From an uncultured Bacteroidales bacterium (GTDB taxonomy: Bacteria > Bacteroidota > Bacteroidia > Bacteroidales > Paludibacteraceae), in contig CAMOGT010000011.1 of the NCBI GenBank assembly GCA_946614295.1, positions 1 through 45,163 on the forward strand: a stretch of 45,163 nucleotides of DNA, in the 5' to 3' direction. The notes beneath the pieces are model-generated. The model searched no databases, was not told the origin of the DNA, and saw nothing but the letters and a program-made list of their open reading frames with translations. The position numbers and the translations under genes were made by a program. Positions 15,101 to 24,313 of this stretch are shown piece after piece; position 1 is the first letter of the stretch; each line of letters begins with the position of its first letter.

Positions 15101-18100
15101 ATGACAAACACATTAAAAAAGAGTTTTCTTCTCTTCGCAGCTGTAGTGATGGCAAGCACCATTTGGGCAGATGTCACGTTATTTGATGCAGACTTTTCCA
15201 CTTGGTCTGCTAAAACGTACTCTGCAGCCACATTCGAAAATGGTGTTTACTTCAATCCCAAAAGTAACAAAACAATACTTATTGATGGAACGGGAGTAAA
15301 CTTCAACGGACAAAATGCCAGCGGTAAAAGTCACGCGATTGGAATCCCCGTCAGCGGAGTAAACGGCTCTATTACAGTTACTATTTCACACAGCTACGGA
15401 TCCGCCTCATACAAATTCAAGTTTGGCACTTCAGAAGGATCCGATTACACCTCTGCTAATCCTTCATTAGCAGACGGATTTGTCAAAAAGACCACAGAAA
15501 CCGTTAATAGCCTTTCCCAAACGAGTTATGTTGTCTGGTTTGGAGAAGCAGGTTCAAGTTATAAGAGTATTAAAAGTATTACAATCACCACGCCCGATGG
15601 AGGCAGCGGTGGAGGCGGTCAGACCCCGACGGTGAATAGCGTGACCGTAGCACCGGCTACAGCCACATTGGATCCGAATTCCACACAGCAGTTAACCGCG
15701 ACCGTAAGCGTTACGCCGTCAACTGCCGATAAATCAGTCACTTGGGAGAGTAGCAACACGAGTGTAGCCACCGTCAGTACAACAGGTTTGGTGACCGCTG
15801 TGGCACAAGGAATGGCTACCATTACTGCGAAATCAAATCTGGACAACACCAAATCCGGTTCGTGTGCCGTGACCGTCAATGCCCCAGCAACACATATTCC
15901 GGTTACGTCGATTGCGCTCAACAAGACAAGCGCTGCCGTTTCTATCAGCGGCACAGAGACCCTGACCGTGTCGTACACGCCCAGCGATGCCAACACCGGC
16001 TTAGGGATTACCTGGAGCTCAAGCGATCCAACCGTGGCTACCGTCAATAATGGTGTTGTAACAGGTATAAAGGCAGGAACAGCTACCATCACCGCTACTT
16101 CTGAGGGCGGTAAGACGGCTACTTGCGCCGTGACCGTACAGGCTGTCGCTGTAACCGACGTTACCTTGGCTCCGACGATTGCCAGCGTTCGCGTGAATAA
16201 TACCACATCGCTCACAGCGACCGTTCAACCCGCTAACGCCACCGACAAGAGCCTCACTTGGTCCAGCAGTAATCCGGCTGTCGCAACTGTCAATAACGGC
16301 ACTGTTACCGGTGTTTCAGCGGGAACCGCAACCATCACAGTGACCACCGTTGATGGCGGTAAGACTGCTACATGTGCCGTGACCGTCACTGCCGCAGCTC
16401 CCATTCCCTCCACCAACCTCACCCTCCACGAACCGGGTGTCTATGAAGAGAAACAGTCAAAGGGCGGTTATGCCACTAAGTTGGTAGAGGACAACGGACG
16501 TGAATATGAAGTATATTATCCCGGAAAAACCGATAATACCAGTTATGCATCTGTTTGCACCACGCCGAACACCCAAAAAATGGAAGGCATCACCAACAAC
16601 ACATCTGCAACTTATACAAAAGCGCAAGACGGGTGGTTTGATGTGTCGCTAAACGGAGGTATCAGCAACTGCTCTATCACCGCCACCAACGAGTTCCCGG
16701 CTGCATCAACGAACGTATATTTCAAGATGACTAACAATAACGCCTTTAAATTCCACGTTAAAGGATATGACCAGTTCTCGTTCTTGGGAAAAGATAAAAA
16801 AACCGATACCAGCTCCAAACAGGACAAACCGGAAAATAACCAATGGTTTGAAGTATATATAGATGGTGTGCTCCAACCGGCACAGACAAACACCTCAAGT
16901 ATTACTTTAAGGCGTTATGATATGTCTTTCAGTGAACACTTGATTGAGGTACGTGCTATCAATGGCGGCAATAGTGAGTTCTATGGTTTCTCCCTCCGCG
17001 TGGCACAAGTTCCGAAAACAACGTACTTGAAGGGTAATGACTCCACGCAGATTGTCATGCAGACTACGGCATTACGCCCTATTACCTATTATACCAAGTA
17101 CAATAGTTTCGGTGAGACGAGGCTTGTCTGGGATGGTCTGGAAGCCACCGGTATATCTCTGCGACCAAAGGGTTCAAGCAATATTGGTGACACCCTCGTG
17201 GTAACCGGTATTGCGAGTTGCCCTGTAGGTGTATATCCCTATTTCATTACTACCTATTATAACAATGTGCCCATCGGTAGTATCCCCGGTAAGTTTGAGG
17301 TACAATCGGATATCAAGGCTCTGACAACAACCTCTGCGGAGGGCTATCAGGGAATGAATATCAATCCGATCAACTTCTCTTACCACGCCCTCTCTGCCGA
17401 CAGCATTACCCTCACATGGGAGAACGGCAATGCTCCGGGCGGTGTGACCGGTAGCGGAGCGGATGGTTTATACTCAATCACAGGCGCTCCTCAAAACTCC
17501 GGTACGTTTATCTATACCGTCACGGTATCGGGCGGTAACAGCATCTCTGACACACTCTTCATCGAGGAACTGGTGTTAGGAGCGAATCCGGTCTTATACC
17601 TCTATAAGAACGCCAGAGCATACCTTCAAGACGGAGTATATCAATACCTCTCATCGACCGATGGAGGATACAATCTGGTACCGTTCACTGCCATCAACGG
17701 TAAGCGTAGCGATAGTGAATACAACCGGTTCAAAGCGATTATCATCTCCGAGGATGTAGATGCCGACACCCCCGAGGCGATAGAACTGATCCGTGATGGA
17801 GCCAGTCTGCCTATCTTGAACCTCAACGGCTTTACGTACGCCAAAGATGAAATGCGTTTAGGTTGGGGTGATCCGAACAATGGCGCCATTGACTCTTCGA
17901 AAACAACCAAACGACAGGGGTGCAAAATCACCATTGAGCGTTCCAACCACCCGATCTACAGCAAGTTGCTCAGCATTACCGAGGGCAAAGAAGTAAAGAT
18001 TCTGGATAACTATGTGCAAAATGGAGTAATGCCGATTGCGATTGATAACATGCCGTATAAGGCTGCCTGTCTGGCTACAGCTCCGACCCGCGGCGTGGAA

Positions 18101-18733
18101 TACTACGATGCCGGTCCGCTCCAGACGGCTATTCACGAGATACCCACAGACCAGCGCCCGGGCAAGTATATATGTATGCCTTTGGCACGCCAAGTGACAC
18201 TCTCATCGGATGGCAAGAAACTGGTAAAGGGCATTATGGAATACCTGCTTAGTCCGACGCAGGCTTCACTCACCACGCCCGAACTCCGTATAACGAAGTT
18301 CATCGTAGGTGATGTTGAGGCTGTGATTAACGAAACAGAAAAGACCATTAAACTGCAGTTGACCAAAGCGCAATATGACGAAATGGACCTGACGGCTGCC
18401 AAGCCGAAGATTACATTGGCTGATCCGATCTATTCCCATGTAACGCCGGCATCTAACGAAGAAGTGAATCTGCAATATGCGACTATCCCTACCCTGAGCA
18501 AGGCTTATGTAGTTTCGGACTTCGTAAACCGCGTTGTGTACCAATTCATGATACAGCTTATCAACCCGCAGGACATCGAAGAAGTATATGAGATCGGACA
18601 ATGGGTGAACATATTTGATATCTACGGTCGGAAGGTGACTACCACCAATGAGGATATTTACACCATGGATCTGCCACACGGAATGTATATCGTGGTAACA
18701 GAGAATGGAAACACGCTTAAAATCATGCGTTAA
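15101..18733 (+). CDS. Large secreted protein with three bacterial Ig-like (Big_2) domains and a probable type IX sorting tail
   Basis: 1210 residues. Signal peptide 1-23 (ends STIWA), an N-terminal beta-rich domain (24-165), a GGSGGGGQ linker, three tandem Ig-like domains (about 176-260, 266-347 and 350-431) with the repeated VTWSSSxxxVATVxxxGxVTGxxAGTATIT pattern, then about 730 residues of unrecognised, probably carbohydrate- or surface-related sequence, and a C-terminal tail (about 1166-1210, [12 protein letters not shown] ... LPHGMYIVV ... KIMR) like type A type IX secretion signals. Expected to be exported and attached to the surface; ligand unknown. It is followed by queF after only 2 bp, so this surface protein and the queuosine genes may share a transcript. 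Confidence 0.83.
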   Translation: MTNTLKKSFLLFAAVVMASTIWADVTLFDADFSTWSAKTYSAATFENGVYFNPKSNKTILIDGTGVNFNGQNASGKSHAIGIPVSGVNGSITVTISHSYGSASYKFKFGTSEGSDYTSANPSLADGFVKKTTETVNSLSQTSYVVWFGEAGSSYKSIKSITITTPDGGSGGGGQTPTVNSVTVAPATATLDPNSTQQLTATVSVTPSTADKSVTWESSNTSVATVSTTGLVTAVAQGMATITAKSNLDNTKSGSCAVTVNAPATHIPVTSIALNKTSAAVSISGTETLTVSYTPSDANTGLGITWSSSDPTVATVNNGVVTGIKAGTATITATSEGGKTATCAVTVQAVAVTDVTLAPTIASVRVNNTTSLTATVQPANATDKSLTWSSSNPAVATVNNGTVTGVSAGTATITVTTVDGGKTATCAVTVTAAAPIPSTNLTLHEPGVYEEKQSKGGYATKLVEDNGREYEVYYPGKTDNTSYASVCTTPNTQKMEGITNNTSATYTKAQDGWFDVSLNGGISNCSITATNEFPAASTNVYFKMTNNNAFKFHVKGYDQFSFLGKDKKTDTSSKQDKPENNQWFEVYIDGVLQPAQTNTSSITLRRYDMSFSEHLIEVRAINGGNSEFYGFSLRVAQVPKTTYLKGNDSTQIVMQTTALRPITYYTKYNSFGETRLVWDGLEATGISLRPKGSSNIGDTLVVTGIASCPVGVYPYFITTYYNNVPIGSIPGKFEVQSDIKALTTTSAEGYQGMNINPINFSYHALSADSITLTWENGNAPGGVTGSGADGLYSITGAPQNSGTFIYTVTVSGGNSISDTLFIEELVLGANPVLYLYKNARAYLQDGVYQYLSSTDGGYNLVPFTAINGKRSDSEYNRFKAIIISEDVDADTPEAIELIRDGASLPILNLNGFTYAKDEMRLGWGDPNNGAIDSSKTTKRQGCKITIERSNHPIYSKLLSITEGKEVKILDNYVQNGVMPIAIDNMPYKAACLATAPTRGVEYYDAGPLQTAIHEIPTDQRPGKYICMPLARQVTLSSDGKKLVKGIMEYLLSPTQASLTTPELRITKFIVGDVEAVINETEKTIKLQLTKAQYDEMDLTAAKPKITLADPIYSHVTPASNEEVNLQYATIPTLSKAYVVSDFVNRVVYQFMIQLINPQDIEEVYEIGQWVNIFDIYGRKVTTTNEDIYTMDLPHGMYIVVTENGNTLKIMR

Positions 18734-18742
18734 TCATGCGGA
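18721..18742. repeat. 11-bp direct repeat over the Ig-like gene/queF junction
   Basis: AATCATGCGTT (18721-18731) and AATCATGCGGA (18732-18742). The first copy ends the upstream gene (stop TAA at 18731-18733) and the second contains the queF ATG at 18736. Confidence 0.7.
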
Positions 18743-19215
18743 GTGAGAAAGAATTAGAAGGAGTAACATTACTGGGAAACCAGCACACACATTACAGTGA
18801 CAACTACAACCCGGAGGTTCTGGAGACCTTCCCGAACAAACACCCGGAAAACGAGTATCTGGTGACATTCAACTGTCCGGAGTTCACTACCCTGTGTCCT
18901 AAGACAGGGCAACCGGATTTCGGACATCTGTATATCAGTTATATTCCGCGCGAACGGATGGTGGAGAGCAAGAGCCTCAAGCTCTATCTCTTCTCCTTCC
19001 GCAACCACGGCGATTTCCATGAGGATTGCGTGAACATCATCATGAAGGACTTGGTCAAACTGATGGACCCCAAGTATCTGGAGGTCACCGGCTATTTCAT
19101 GCCACGCGGAGGAATCAGTATCTACCCCTTTGCCAACTATGCAGACGCTGATCACCAGGAGCTCAAGGCACAACGCCTCCGCGAGCAGTTCACTACTGCT
19201 ACTAACCGACATTGA
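18736..19215 (+). CDS. queF: NADPH-dependent 7-cyano-7-deazaguanine reductase
   Basis: Reduces preQ0 to preQ1 for queuosine in tRNA. 159 residues, the short unimodular form. The nucleophile C54 is in [15 protein letters not shown] with D61 nearby, and the substrate motif [21 protein letters not shown] spans about 78-97. First gene of a four-gene set with queC, queD and queE; GTP cyclohydrolase (folE) is not in the window. The start is the ATG at 18736; the family usually begins a few residues before ELLxLLGN, which fits. Confidence 0.95.
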   Translation: MRSEKELEGVTLLGNQHTHYSDNYNPEVLETFPNKHPENEYLVTFNCPEFTTLCPKTGQPDFGHLYISYIPRERMVESKSLKLYLFSFRNHGDFHEDCVNIIMKDLVKLMDPKYLEVTGYFMPRGGISIYPFANYADADHQELKAQRLREQFTTATNRH

Positions 19216-19217
19216 GA

Positions 19218-19245
19218 TTATTCATTATTCATTAATAATTATTCA
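19218..19245. repeat. 7-bp word array between queF and queC
   Basis: TTATTCA, TTATTCA, TTAATAA, TTATTCA in phase. The queC GTG start follows 2 bp later. Confidence 0.85.
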
Positions 19246-19247
19246 TT

Positions 19248-19901
19248 GTGAAAGATAGTTTGATTGTATTATCAGGCGGTCTGGATTCTACGACGATGCT
19301 CTATGAGTACCAGTACCGTATAGGCATGGCTGTTTCGTTCCATTACGGCAGTAATCATAACGACCGCGAATTGGACTTCGCCAAACTGCACTGCGAGCGA
19401 CTCGGAATACCGCACATGGTGATCCGACTGCCGTTTATCAAGCAGTTCTTCAAATCCTCACTCTTGGCAGGTGCTGACGCGATACCGGAGGGAAACTACG
19501 ACGAGAATAACATGAAATCTACCGTCGTTCCTTTCCGTAACGGGATTATGCTCTCTATTGCCGCCGGCATTGCGGAGAACAACAAGTTTCAATATGTCAT
19601 GTTGGCGAATCACGCCGGAGACCATACCATCTACCCCGATTGCCGTCCGGAGTTTGTGGAGGCGATGAACAACGCCATTCATTTCGGTACCTGGAACGGA
19701 GTGCAACTTCTCACACCTTATACCTATCTTACGAAGGCGGAGATAGCCTCCAAGGGCAAGGATATGAATTTGGACTACGCAGAGACCTGGAGCTGCTACA
19801 AGGGCGGAGAGCACCACTGCGGCGTGTGCGGTACCTGCCGGGAGAGAAAAGAGGCCCTCGCGCAAGCGGGAATAGAAGATAACACGGTCTATGATAATTG
19901 A
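19248..19901 (+). CDS. queC: 7-cyano-7-deazaguanine (preQ0) synthase
   Basis: ATP-dependent conversion of 7-carboxy-7-deazaguanine and ammonia to preQ0. 217 residues from a GTG start at 19248, chosen because the protein must begin just before the PP-loop SGGLDSTT (9-16) and no ATG is available there. The zinc-binding cysteines are in CYKGGEHHCGVCGTCRERKEA near the C-terminus. Its stop TGA (19899-19901) lies inside the second unit of a 7-bp word array leading to queD. Confidence 0.95.
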   Translation: MKDSLIVLSGGLDSTTMLYEYQYRIGMAVSFHYGSNHNDRELDFAKLHCERLGIPHMVIRLPFIKQFFKSSLLAGADAIPEGNYDENNMKSTVVPFRNGIMLSIAAGIAENNKFQYVMLANHAGDHTIYPDCRPEFVEAMNNAIHFGTWNGVQLLTPYTYLTKAEIASKGKDMNLDYAETWSCYKGGEHHCGVCGTCRERKEALAQAGIEDNTVYDN

Positions 19902-19926
19902 TAATTGATAATTGACAATTGAGAAT
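19892..19926. repeat. 7-bp word array between queC and queD
   Basis: Five heptamers in perfect phase: TGATAAT three times, TGACAAT, TGAGAAT. The queC stop is the TGA of unit two and the queD ATG follows after 2 bp. The same word TGATAAT builds the array inside glmS (39260-39301). Confidence 0.95.
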
Positions 19927-19928
19927 TC

Positions 19929-20264
19929 ATGTATTACGTAGAAAAAAGAGTAGAGATTTCCGCCGCGCATAACCTCATGCTCTCTTATGAGAGCAAGTGC
20001 GAGACATTGCATGGTCACAACTGGGTTATCGTCGTCTATTGCAAAGCCAAAGAGCTGAACAGAGACGGAATGGTAACAGACTTCACGCATATCAAGCGAA
20101 TTGTGAAGGACACATTTGACCATAAATATATTAACGAAATCCTGGAGGTCAACCCTTCGGCAGAAAATATTGCCCGCTGGATTTGCGATCACGTAGAGAA
20201 CTGTTACAAAGTCTCCGTGCAGGAATCCGAAGGCAATGTAGCCATATACGAGAGAGACGAATGA
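19929..20264 (+). CDS. queD: 6-carboxy-5,6,7,8-tetrahydropterin synthase
   Basis: Turns dihydroneopterin triphosphate into 6-carboxytetrahydropterin, the first committed queuosine step. 111 residues. Zinc ligands H14 (ISAAHNL), H28 and H30 (LHGHNW), a catalytic cysteine at C24, and the substrate-binding glutamate in VQESEGNVAIY near the end. Length and motif spacing fit QueD rather than the eukaryotic pyruvoyl synthase, and the queC/queE neighbours confirm it. Confidence 0.94.
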   Translation: MYYVEKRVEISAAHNLMLSYESKCETLHGHNWVIVVYCKAKELNRDGMVTDFTHIKRIVKDTFDHKYINEILEVNPSAENIARWICDHVENCYKVSVQESEGNVAIYERDE

Positions 20265-20266
20265 AG

Positions 20267-20294
20267 TACGATGTACGATGTACAATGTACGAAG
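20267..20294. repeat. 7-bp word array between queD and queE
   Basis: TACGATG, TACGATG, TACAATG, TACGAAG in phase, filling the gap between the queD stop (20262-20264) and the queE ATG at 20296. Confidence 0.9.
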
Positions 20295-20295
20295 G

Positions 20296-20958
20296 ATGAA
20301 ATATAGAGTTAACGAGATATTTTTCACCTTGCAGGGTGAAGGGGCACACAGCGGTATTCCCGCTGTGTTTGTTCGGTTTAGCGGGTGTAACCTGCGCTGC
20401 CCGTGGTGCGACACCGATTTTGTGGACTATACGGAGATGACCGTTGACGAGATCATCCGAACCATGCAGGAGCTCTACGACATGCCCAACGAGCGCCGTA
20501 AGATGTGCGTGCTCACCGGTGGCGAACCGAGCCTGCAAGTCGATAAGCCACTCATTGACGCACTCCACCAAGCCGGATTCTATATCTGCATCGAGACCAA
20601 CGGCACTCATCCCCTGCCCGACGGCATTGACTGGATTACCTGTTCGCCGAAAATGGCGTATAGCCACCACCCGAAAGGGACGGAAGAAAAACCTACCACG
20701 CTGGCACTCCGTAAGGTAAACGAAGTCAAAGTTGTCTATACCGGAGATTACGATCCGGAAATCTGGAGAAACCAACTGGAAGCGGAACACTGGATGTTAC
20801 AGCCCTTGCGATACACCGGCGAGTGGCTCTTGCAAAGTGGTGTTGATGATTTTGAGATTGACAGCAACGACAATCTGGACGACACAGTGCGGTACATCCT
20901 CGCCCATCCATTCTGGCGACTCAGCGTGCAGTTACATAAAATAGCCGGCCTCCGTTAA
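20296..20958 (+). CDS. queE: 7-carboxy-7-deazaguanine synthase (radical SAM)
   Basis: Radical-SAM ring contraction of 6-carboxytetrahydropterin to 7-carboxy-7-deazaguanine. 220 residues from the ATG at 20296 (MKYRVNEIFFTLQGEG). The cluster-binding cysteines C31, C35 and C38 are in SGCNLRCPWCDT, and the glycine-rich LTGGEPS follows. An in-frame ATG six codons earlier (20278) lies inside the repeat array and would add the array-encoded residues MYNVRR, so I reject it. The gene ends in a terminator that also holds its stop codon. Confidence 0.95.
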   Translation: MKYRVNEIFFTLQGEGAHSGIPAVFVRFSGCNLRCPWCDTDFVDYTEMTVDEIIRTMQELYDMPNERRKMCVLTGGEPSLQVDKPLIDALHQAGFYICIETNGTHPLPDGIDWITCSPKMAYSHHPKGTEEKPTTLALRKVNEVKVVYTGDYDPEIWRNQLEAEHWMLQPLRYTGEWLLQSGVDDFEIDSNDNLDDTVRYILAHPFWRLSVQLHKIAGLR

Positions 20959-20969
20959 GAGCCGGCTAT
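20941..20969 (+). terminator. Terminator hairpin overlapping the end of queE
   Basis: Stem ATAGCCGGC/GCCGGCTAT with an 11-nt loop containing the queE stop codon, followed by GTTTGTTATTT. Ends the Ig-like/queFCDE unit. Confidence 0.82.
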
Positions 20970-20989
20970 GTTTGTTATTTAGGACGCGA

Positions 20990-21517
20990 CTAATACTGCG
21001 CCTTGTCGTACACCTCGTCTGCCACATCCGAGCCCGCCAAGCGCTCTATGATACAGAACGCGAAGTCGGAACTCAGACCCGGACCTTTGGCTGTGATAAT
21101 ATTCTTCGACTCGACTACCAGGCCACCTACATAACTCTCGCCCAGCGGCTCTTGGCAACCCGGGTAGCAGGTAGCCTGCTTGCCTTTCAAGATACCTAAT
21201 TTGCCCAGTACCATCGGCGCGGCACATATAGCCGCAATCAGTTTGTTTGCTTTGTTATGCTCTATGAGCAAATCGCATAGCGCGGAACAGTCACCTAACT
21301 TGGTCTGACCGCCGGGGAGGATTAACATCTCTGCATCCGAAAAATCTATCCGTTCAATCAGCCCGTCCGCCTCTACGGCGATGTTATGCGCGCCGAGCAC
21401 CATCGGATTACCGGTAATAGAGACTGTTGTCACCGCAATATTTGCGCGACGAAGTAAGTCAATCGTTGTGATAGCCTCGATTTCCTCGAAACCGTTGTCA
21501 AGAAAAAGATAATTCAT
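20990..21517 (-). CDS. DJ-1/PfpI family protein (DJ-1 subfamily)
   Basis: 175 residues, a single class I glutamine-amidotransferase-like domain. The nucleophile C98 sits on the elbow AAICAAPMVLGKLGIL, with conserved acidic residues E11-E14 in GFEEIEA. This fits the DJ-1 group, whose members act as glyoxalase III or deglycase-like enzymes in stress defence; exact activity is unknown. Start taken at the ATG at 21517 (MNYLFLDNGFEEIEA), one base from the tonB stop; a longer frame to 21562 would overlap tonB and adds non-family residues. Last gene of the pdxJ-exbB-exbD-tonB unit. Confidence 0.9.
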   Translation of the reverse strand: MNYLFLDNGFEEIEAITTIDLLRRANIAVTTVSITGNPMVLGAHNIAVEADGLIERIDFSDAEMLILPGGQTKLGDCSALCDLLIEHNKANKLIAAICAAPMVLGKLGILKGKQATCYPGCQEPLGESYVGGLVVESKNIITAKGPGLSSDFAFCIIERLAGSDVADEVYDKAQY

Positions 21518-21518
21518 A

Positions 21519-22277
21519 CTAATTAATCTTAAATATATAGGTAATTGTTCCGATCTGATCATGGTCGCCCTCGGTAAACTTCGCCTTACGCGCCGCCTCC
21601 AGGGCTACTTGTATCGTTTGTTTGTCAGAGATAGTACCTCCGGTTGTCTCGCGTGCATCTATTACATTACCTGCCGCATTCACACGGATCTGTACCACTA
21701 CTTTGCCTTCCTGATTATATTTATTAGACGGCTGCGGGAGGGTTCCTTTGATTCCTCGCCCAGACAGATTCAGATCCCAACTATTGCCGCCCGAAGTACC
21801 GTGGCCGACAGGGTTACCTTTGATGCCATTTCCCTGACTGGTACCGGAACCTGTGTTGGCACCTGTGTTTCCGAAGAGTCCTGCCAAGGCGTTGGCTTTC
21901 GCAGTAGCCTCCGCTTCTTTCTGCTTGCGGGCACGTTCAGCCGCCTCGCGTTCCTCTTTCTCCTTACGCGCGCGCTCCATGGCTAATGTCTCCTCCTCGG
22001 AGAGTATATGTTCAGCCGGAGAAACGGGAGTAGGTTGGGTTACCGAGGGTGCGGCAGGAGCCGATGAAGCGTCTTCCGGAACAGCCGTCGGATCAACAGT
22101 CTCCGACCGATACCCGCCGGTATTGGGAACCTCCTCCACGAAAGCAATCTCGATACCTTCCTCCTGCTCCGGAGCCACGGCCTCCAGACGGATGAACCAT
22201 AGCAATAAACCCACGATTAGCAGGAATAAGATGGTTCCCGTCGCAGCTGTTATATGTCGTTCTTGTTTCTTCGTCAT
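21519..22277 (-). CDS. tonB: TonB-family energy transducer
   Basis: 252 residues. Anchor helix at about 13-30 (TGTILFLLIVGLLLWFIR), a long charged and proline/serine-rich periplasmic spacer including a lysine/glutamate coiled-coil stretch (about 90-125) and a glycine/asparagine-rich segment, then the TonB C-terminal domain (KYNQEGKVVVQIRVNAAGNVIDARETTGG ... GTITYIFKIN). It carries energy from the ExbB/ExbD motor encoded just upstream to outer-membrane receptors. I start it at the ATG at 22277 (MTKKQERH); an ATG five codons earlier (MADYL) lies inside a 18-bp palindrome. Confidence 0.9.
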   Translation of the reverse strand: MTKKQERHITAATGTILFLLIVGLLLWFIRLEAVAPEQEEGIEIAFVEEVPNTGGYRSETVDPTAVPEDASSAPAAPSVTQPTPVSPAEHILSEEETLAMERARKEKEEREAAERARKQKEAEATAKANALAGLFGNTGANTGSGTSQGNGIKGNPVGHGTSGGNSWDLNLSGRGIKGTLPQPSNKYNQEGKVVVQIRVNAAGNVIDARETTGGTISDKQTIQVALEAARKAKFTEGDHDQIGTITYIFKIN

Positions 22278-22284
22278 GAGATAA

Positions 22285-22302
22285 TCCGCCATGCATGGCG
22301 GA
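22285..22302. repeat. 18-bp perfect palindrome between exbD and tonB
   Basis: TCCGCCATGCATGGCGGA. It shares the core GCCATGCATGGC with 11411-11430. In an operon gap it could act as a processing or attenuation hairpin. Confidence 0.85.
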
Positions 22303-22310
22303 CAACTAAA

Positions 22311-22718
22311 CTACCGTTTTGTGGCTACGACCAACTTCATGTGGTGTTCATTGGCGATGTCGAGCACGCGTACCACTTCCTTGTACGCTACATCCTCGTC
22401 GGCATGCAGTGCAATATACATCGTAGAATCGGAAGCCTGAACAGTGCTCAGATAACTCTCCAGGTTCTCGGGATCGATGGCTACGGGTTTCGCCTTGCCT
22501 ATCGCCACGAAATAGTTGCCTAAGTTATCTATCGACACTTTCGCCACCTGCGGTCGCGACACTTTCTCCGCGCGCGAGGTAGGCAGGTTGATCTTGATAT
22601 CATTGGGCGACGACATCGTGGAAGCCATGACGAAAAACAGGAGTAACAGGAACACCAAATCCGTCATGGAACTCATTGCGAACGTCGCATCTACCCTATT
22701 GCGTCTTTTTAATGCCAT
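22311..22718 (-). CDS. exbD: ExbD/TolR-type biopolymer transport protein
   Basis: 135 residues with one N-terminal membrane helix (MSSMTDLVFLLLLFFVMAST) carrying the conserved proton-pathway aspartate in MTDLVF, then a periplasmic ExbD domain (IKINLPTSRAEKV ... VVRVLDIANEHHMKLVVATK). Works with the ExbB gene product 1 bp upstream. The start is the ATG at 22718 (MALKRRNRVDATFAMSSMTD). Confidence 0.93.
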   Translation of the reverse strand: MALKRRNRVDATFAMSSMTDLVFLLLLFFVMASTMSSPNDIKINLPTSRAEKVSRPQVAKVSIDNLGNYFVAIGKAKPVAIDPENLESYLSTVQASDSTMYIALHADEDVAYKEVVRVLDIANEHHMKLVVATKR

Positions 22719-22719
22719 A

Positions 22720-23415
22720 TTATGCAGGTTCGTTAAGGAGATCCATGAACTCAAGCGTGCGGCTCTCCAAGAGGCGCACCACGCGGTCAATACGCGATAC
22801 GAGGTAATTGTACGCGAACATCGCTAATATACCTACAATCAAACCGCCGATAGTGGTCACCATCGCCTGGTACATACCCGTTGAGAGGGCACTCATCTCA
22901 ATCATGCCGCCGGAGGTCTGCGCCATGTTATAGAAGGTCTGCACCATGCCGAGCACCGTACCGAGGAAACCAAGCATCGGAGCACCGCCTGCGATCGTAG
23001 CCATGATCACCAAGCCTTTCTCCAACCGGCCTACCTCCAGATTACCTACGTTCTCTATCGCGACCTGCACATCTTGCATCGGACGGCCGATACGAGTGAT
23101 ACCTTTTTCTATCATGTGTGCAGACGGGGTGTCGGTCTGCTTGCAAAGGTTCAGCGCGGAATCAATCTTACCTTCATGGATATAGTCGCGGATGCGATCC
23201 ATAAAGGACTTATCCTCGCGCGTTGCCTGCTTGATAACCACCAGACGGGCGATAAATATATAACATGCAACTGCCAGCAGAAGGGCAAGGATTACCATGA
23301 TCCATCCGCCGTACTGCGCCATTTCCCATAAGTTGATAGACGTTTCCTGTGCCGGCTCTACAGCCGCATTCATTGCCTCTTCCATAAGGGCAACTGTGTC
23401 AATTTGTAGTAACAT
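22720..23415 (-). CDS. exbB: ExbB/TolQ-type proton channel protein
   Basis: 231 residues with three predicted membrane helices: about 36-60 (IMVILALLLAVACYIFIARLV), then two in the C-terminal half (GLVIMATIAGGAPMLGFLGTVLGMV and MVTTIGGLIVGILAMFAYNYLV), the classic MotA/TolQ/ExbB arrangement. Start taken at the ATG at 23415; a TTG at 23427, inside a repeat array, would add only MKIY. Confidence 0.93.
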   Translation of the reverse strand: MLLQIDTVALMEEAMNAAVEPAQETSINLWEMAQYGGWIMVILALLLAVACYIFIARLVVIKQATREDKSFMDRIRDYIHEGKIDSALNLCKQTDTPSAHMIEKGITRIGRPMQDVQVAIENVGNLEVGRLEKGLVIMATIAGGAPMLGFLGTVLGMVQTFYNMAQTSGGMIEMSALSTGMYQAMVTTIGGLIVGILAMFAYNYLVSRIDRVVRLLESRTLEFMDLLNEPA

Positions 23416-23421
23416 ATAAAT

Positions 23422-23445
23422 CTTCAAATTTTCAAATCTTCAAAT
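23422..23445. repeat. 8-bp word array between pdxJ and exbB
   Basis: CTTCAAAT, TTTCAAAT, CTTCAAAT in perfect phase. Confidence 0.9.
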
Positions 23446-23448
23446 TAC

Positions 23449-24162
23449 TTACTTTAGTAAGTCCAAATATTCCTGTATAGTCTCCTGAATACCCAAATAG
23501 AGCGAGTCACATATAATTGCGTGACCGATAGAGACTTCTGCGGTCCAAGGGAAGGCCTGTATGAAGGGCTTCAAGTTCTTAAGGTTGAGGTCATGGCCTG
23601 CGTTCATGCCGAGTCCTAACTCATGGGCTTTCTCCGCCGCCGGACGGTATTTCTCAATGGCTTTCTTGGGATCCTCGGGAAACATCTCCGCGTACGGACC
23701 GGTGTACAACTCCACGCGGTCAGCGCCGGTACGCAACGCGTACTCTACCATAACCGGATCGGGATCCACGAAAATACTTACTCGGATACGATAAGAATGT
23801 AATTGATTGACTACTCCTTTCAGGAAATCCAAGTGCCTGCGGGTATCCCAACCATGGTTAGATGTCAGTTGTCCCGGATCATCAGGCACGAGCGTTACCT
23901 GCGTCGGACGGATATCTGTCACCAGCGCAAGAAATTCCTCCGTAGGATTGCCCTCAACATTCAACTCGGTCTTAACCATTGATTTCAGTTGATAGACATC
24001 TTCCTTGCGTATATGCCGCTCGTCGGGACGTGGGTGAACAGTGATACCTTGAGCGCCGAATAACTCGCAATCTACCGCAAAACGCTGAACGTCCGGCATA
24101 TTACCACCGCGCGCATTACGCAACGTGGCCACCTTATTGATATTAACACTGAGTTTCGTCAT
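23449..24162 (-). CDS. pdxJ: Pyridoxine 5'-phosphate synthase
   Basis: Condenses 1-deoxyxylulose-5-P with 3-amino-2-oxopropyl phosphate in vitamin B6 synthesis. 237 residues, standard length. The TIM-barrel motifs of PdxJ are clear: LSVNINKVATLRNARGG at the N-terminus, ITVHPRPDERHI, TLVPDDPGQLTS, and GMNAGHDLNLKNL. First gene of the unit pdxJ-exbB-exbD-tonB-DJ-1, an order I recognise from other Bacteroidales; the link between B6 synthesis and TonB energisation is unexplained. Confidence 0.96.
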   Translation of the reverse strand: MTKLSVNINKVATLRNARGGNMPDVQRFAVDCELFGAQGITVHPRPDERHIRKEDVYQLKSMVKTELNVEGNPTEEFLALVTDIRPTQVTLVPDDPGQLTSNHGWDTRRHLDFLKGVVNQLHSYRIRVSIFVDPDPVMVEYALRTGADRVELYTGPYAEMFPEDPKKAIEKYRPAAEKAHELGLGMNAGHDLNLKNLKPFIQAFPWTAEVSIGHAIICDSLYLGIQETIQEYLDLLK

Positions 24163-24184
24163 GACATTTTTATTAAATCCGCTG

Positions 24185-24216
24185 CAAATTTACTGCTTTT
24201 TTTTGACATACGCAAG
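24185..24216 (-). promoter_or_regulatory. Promoter of the pdxJ-exbBD-tonB unit, with a near-palindrome over the -33 box
   Basis: Minus strand reads CTTG (24216-24213), 20 bp, TAAATTTG (24192-24185). CGCAAGCCCGCACGCA (24211-24226) aligns with the 16-bp elements at 4451 and 34925. Confidence 0.8.
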
Positions 24217-24262
24217 CCCGCACGCATTTTTACAAAATTTTTGAAGATTTTTTTCTCTATTT

Positions 24263-24294
24263 CTTGCATATATGCAATTTTTGTTGTACCTTTG
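24263..24294 (+). promoter_or_regulatory. Promoter of the GH13 gene pair
   Basis: CTTG (24263-24266), 20 bp, TACCTTTG (24287-24294), with GCATATATGC (24266-24275) as in the kinase/permease promoter pair. Confidence 0.8.
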
Positions 24295-24313
24295 TGCGCA
24301 AAATGTGAATACT

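Noticed and set aside
22278..22292. Upstream ATG for tonB (adds MADYL)
   Set aside because: It lies in an 18-bp palindrome likely to be folded in the RNA; MTKKQERH is a more usual TonB start.
23416..23427. TTG start four codons upstream for exbB
   Set aside because: The TTG is part of an 8-bp repeat array; the ATG at 23415 gives a normal ExbB N-terminus.
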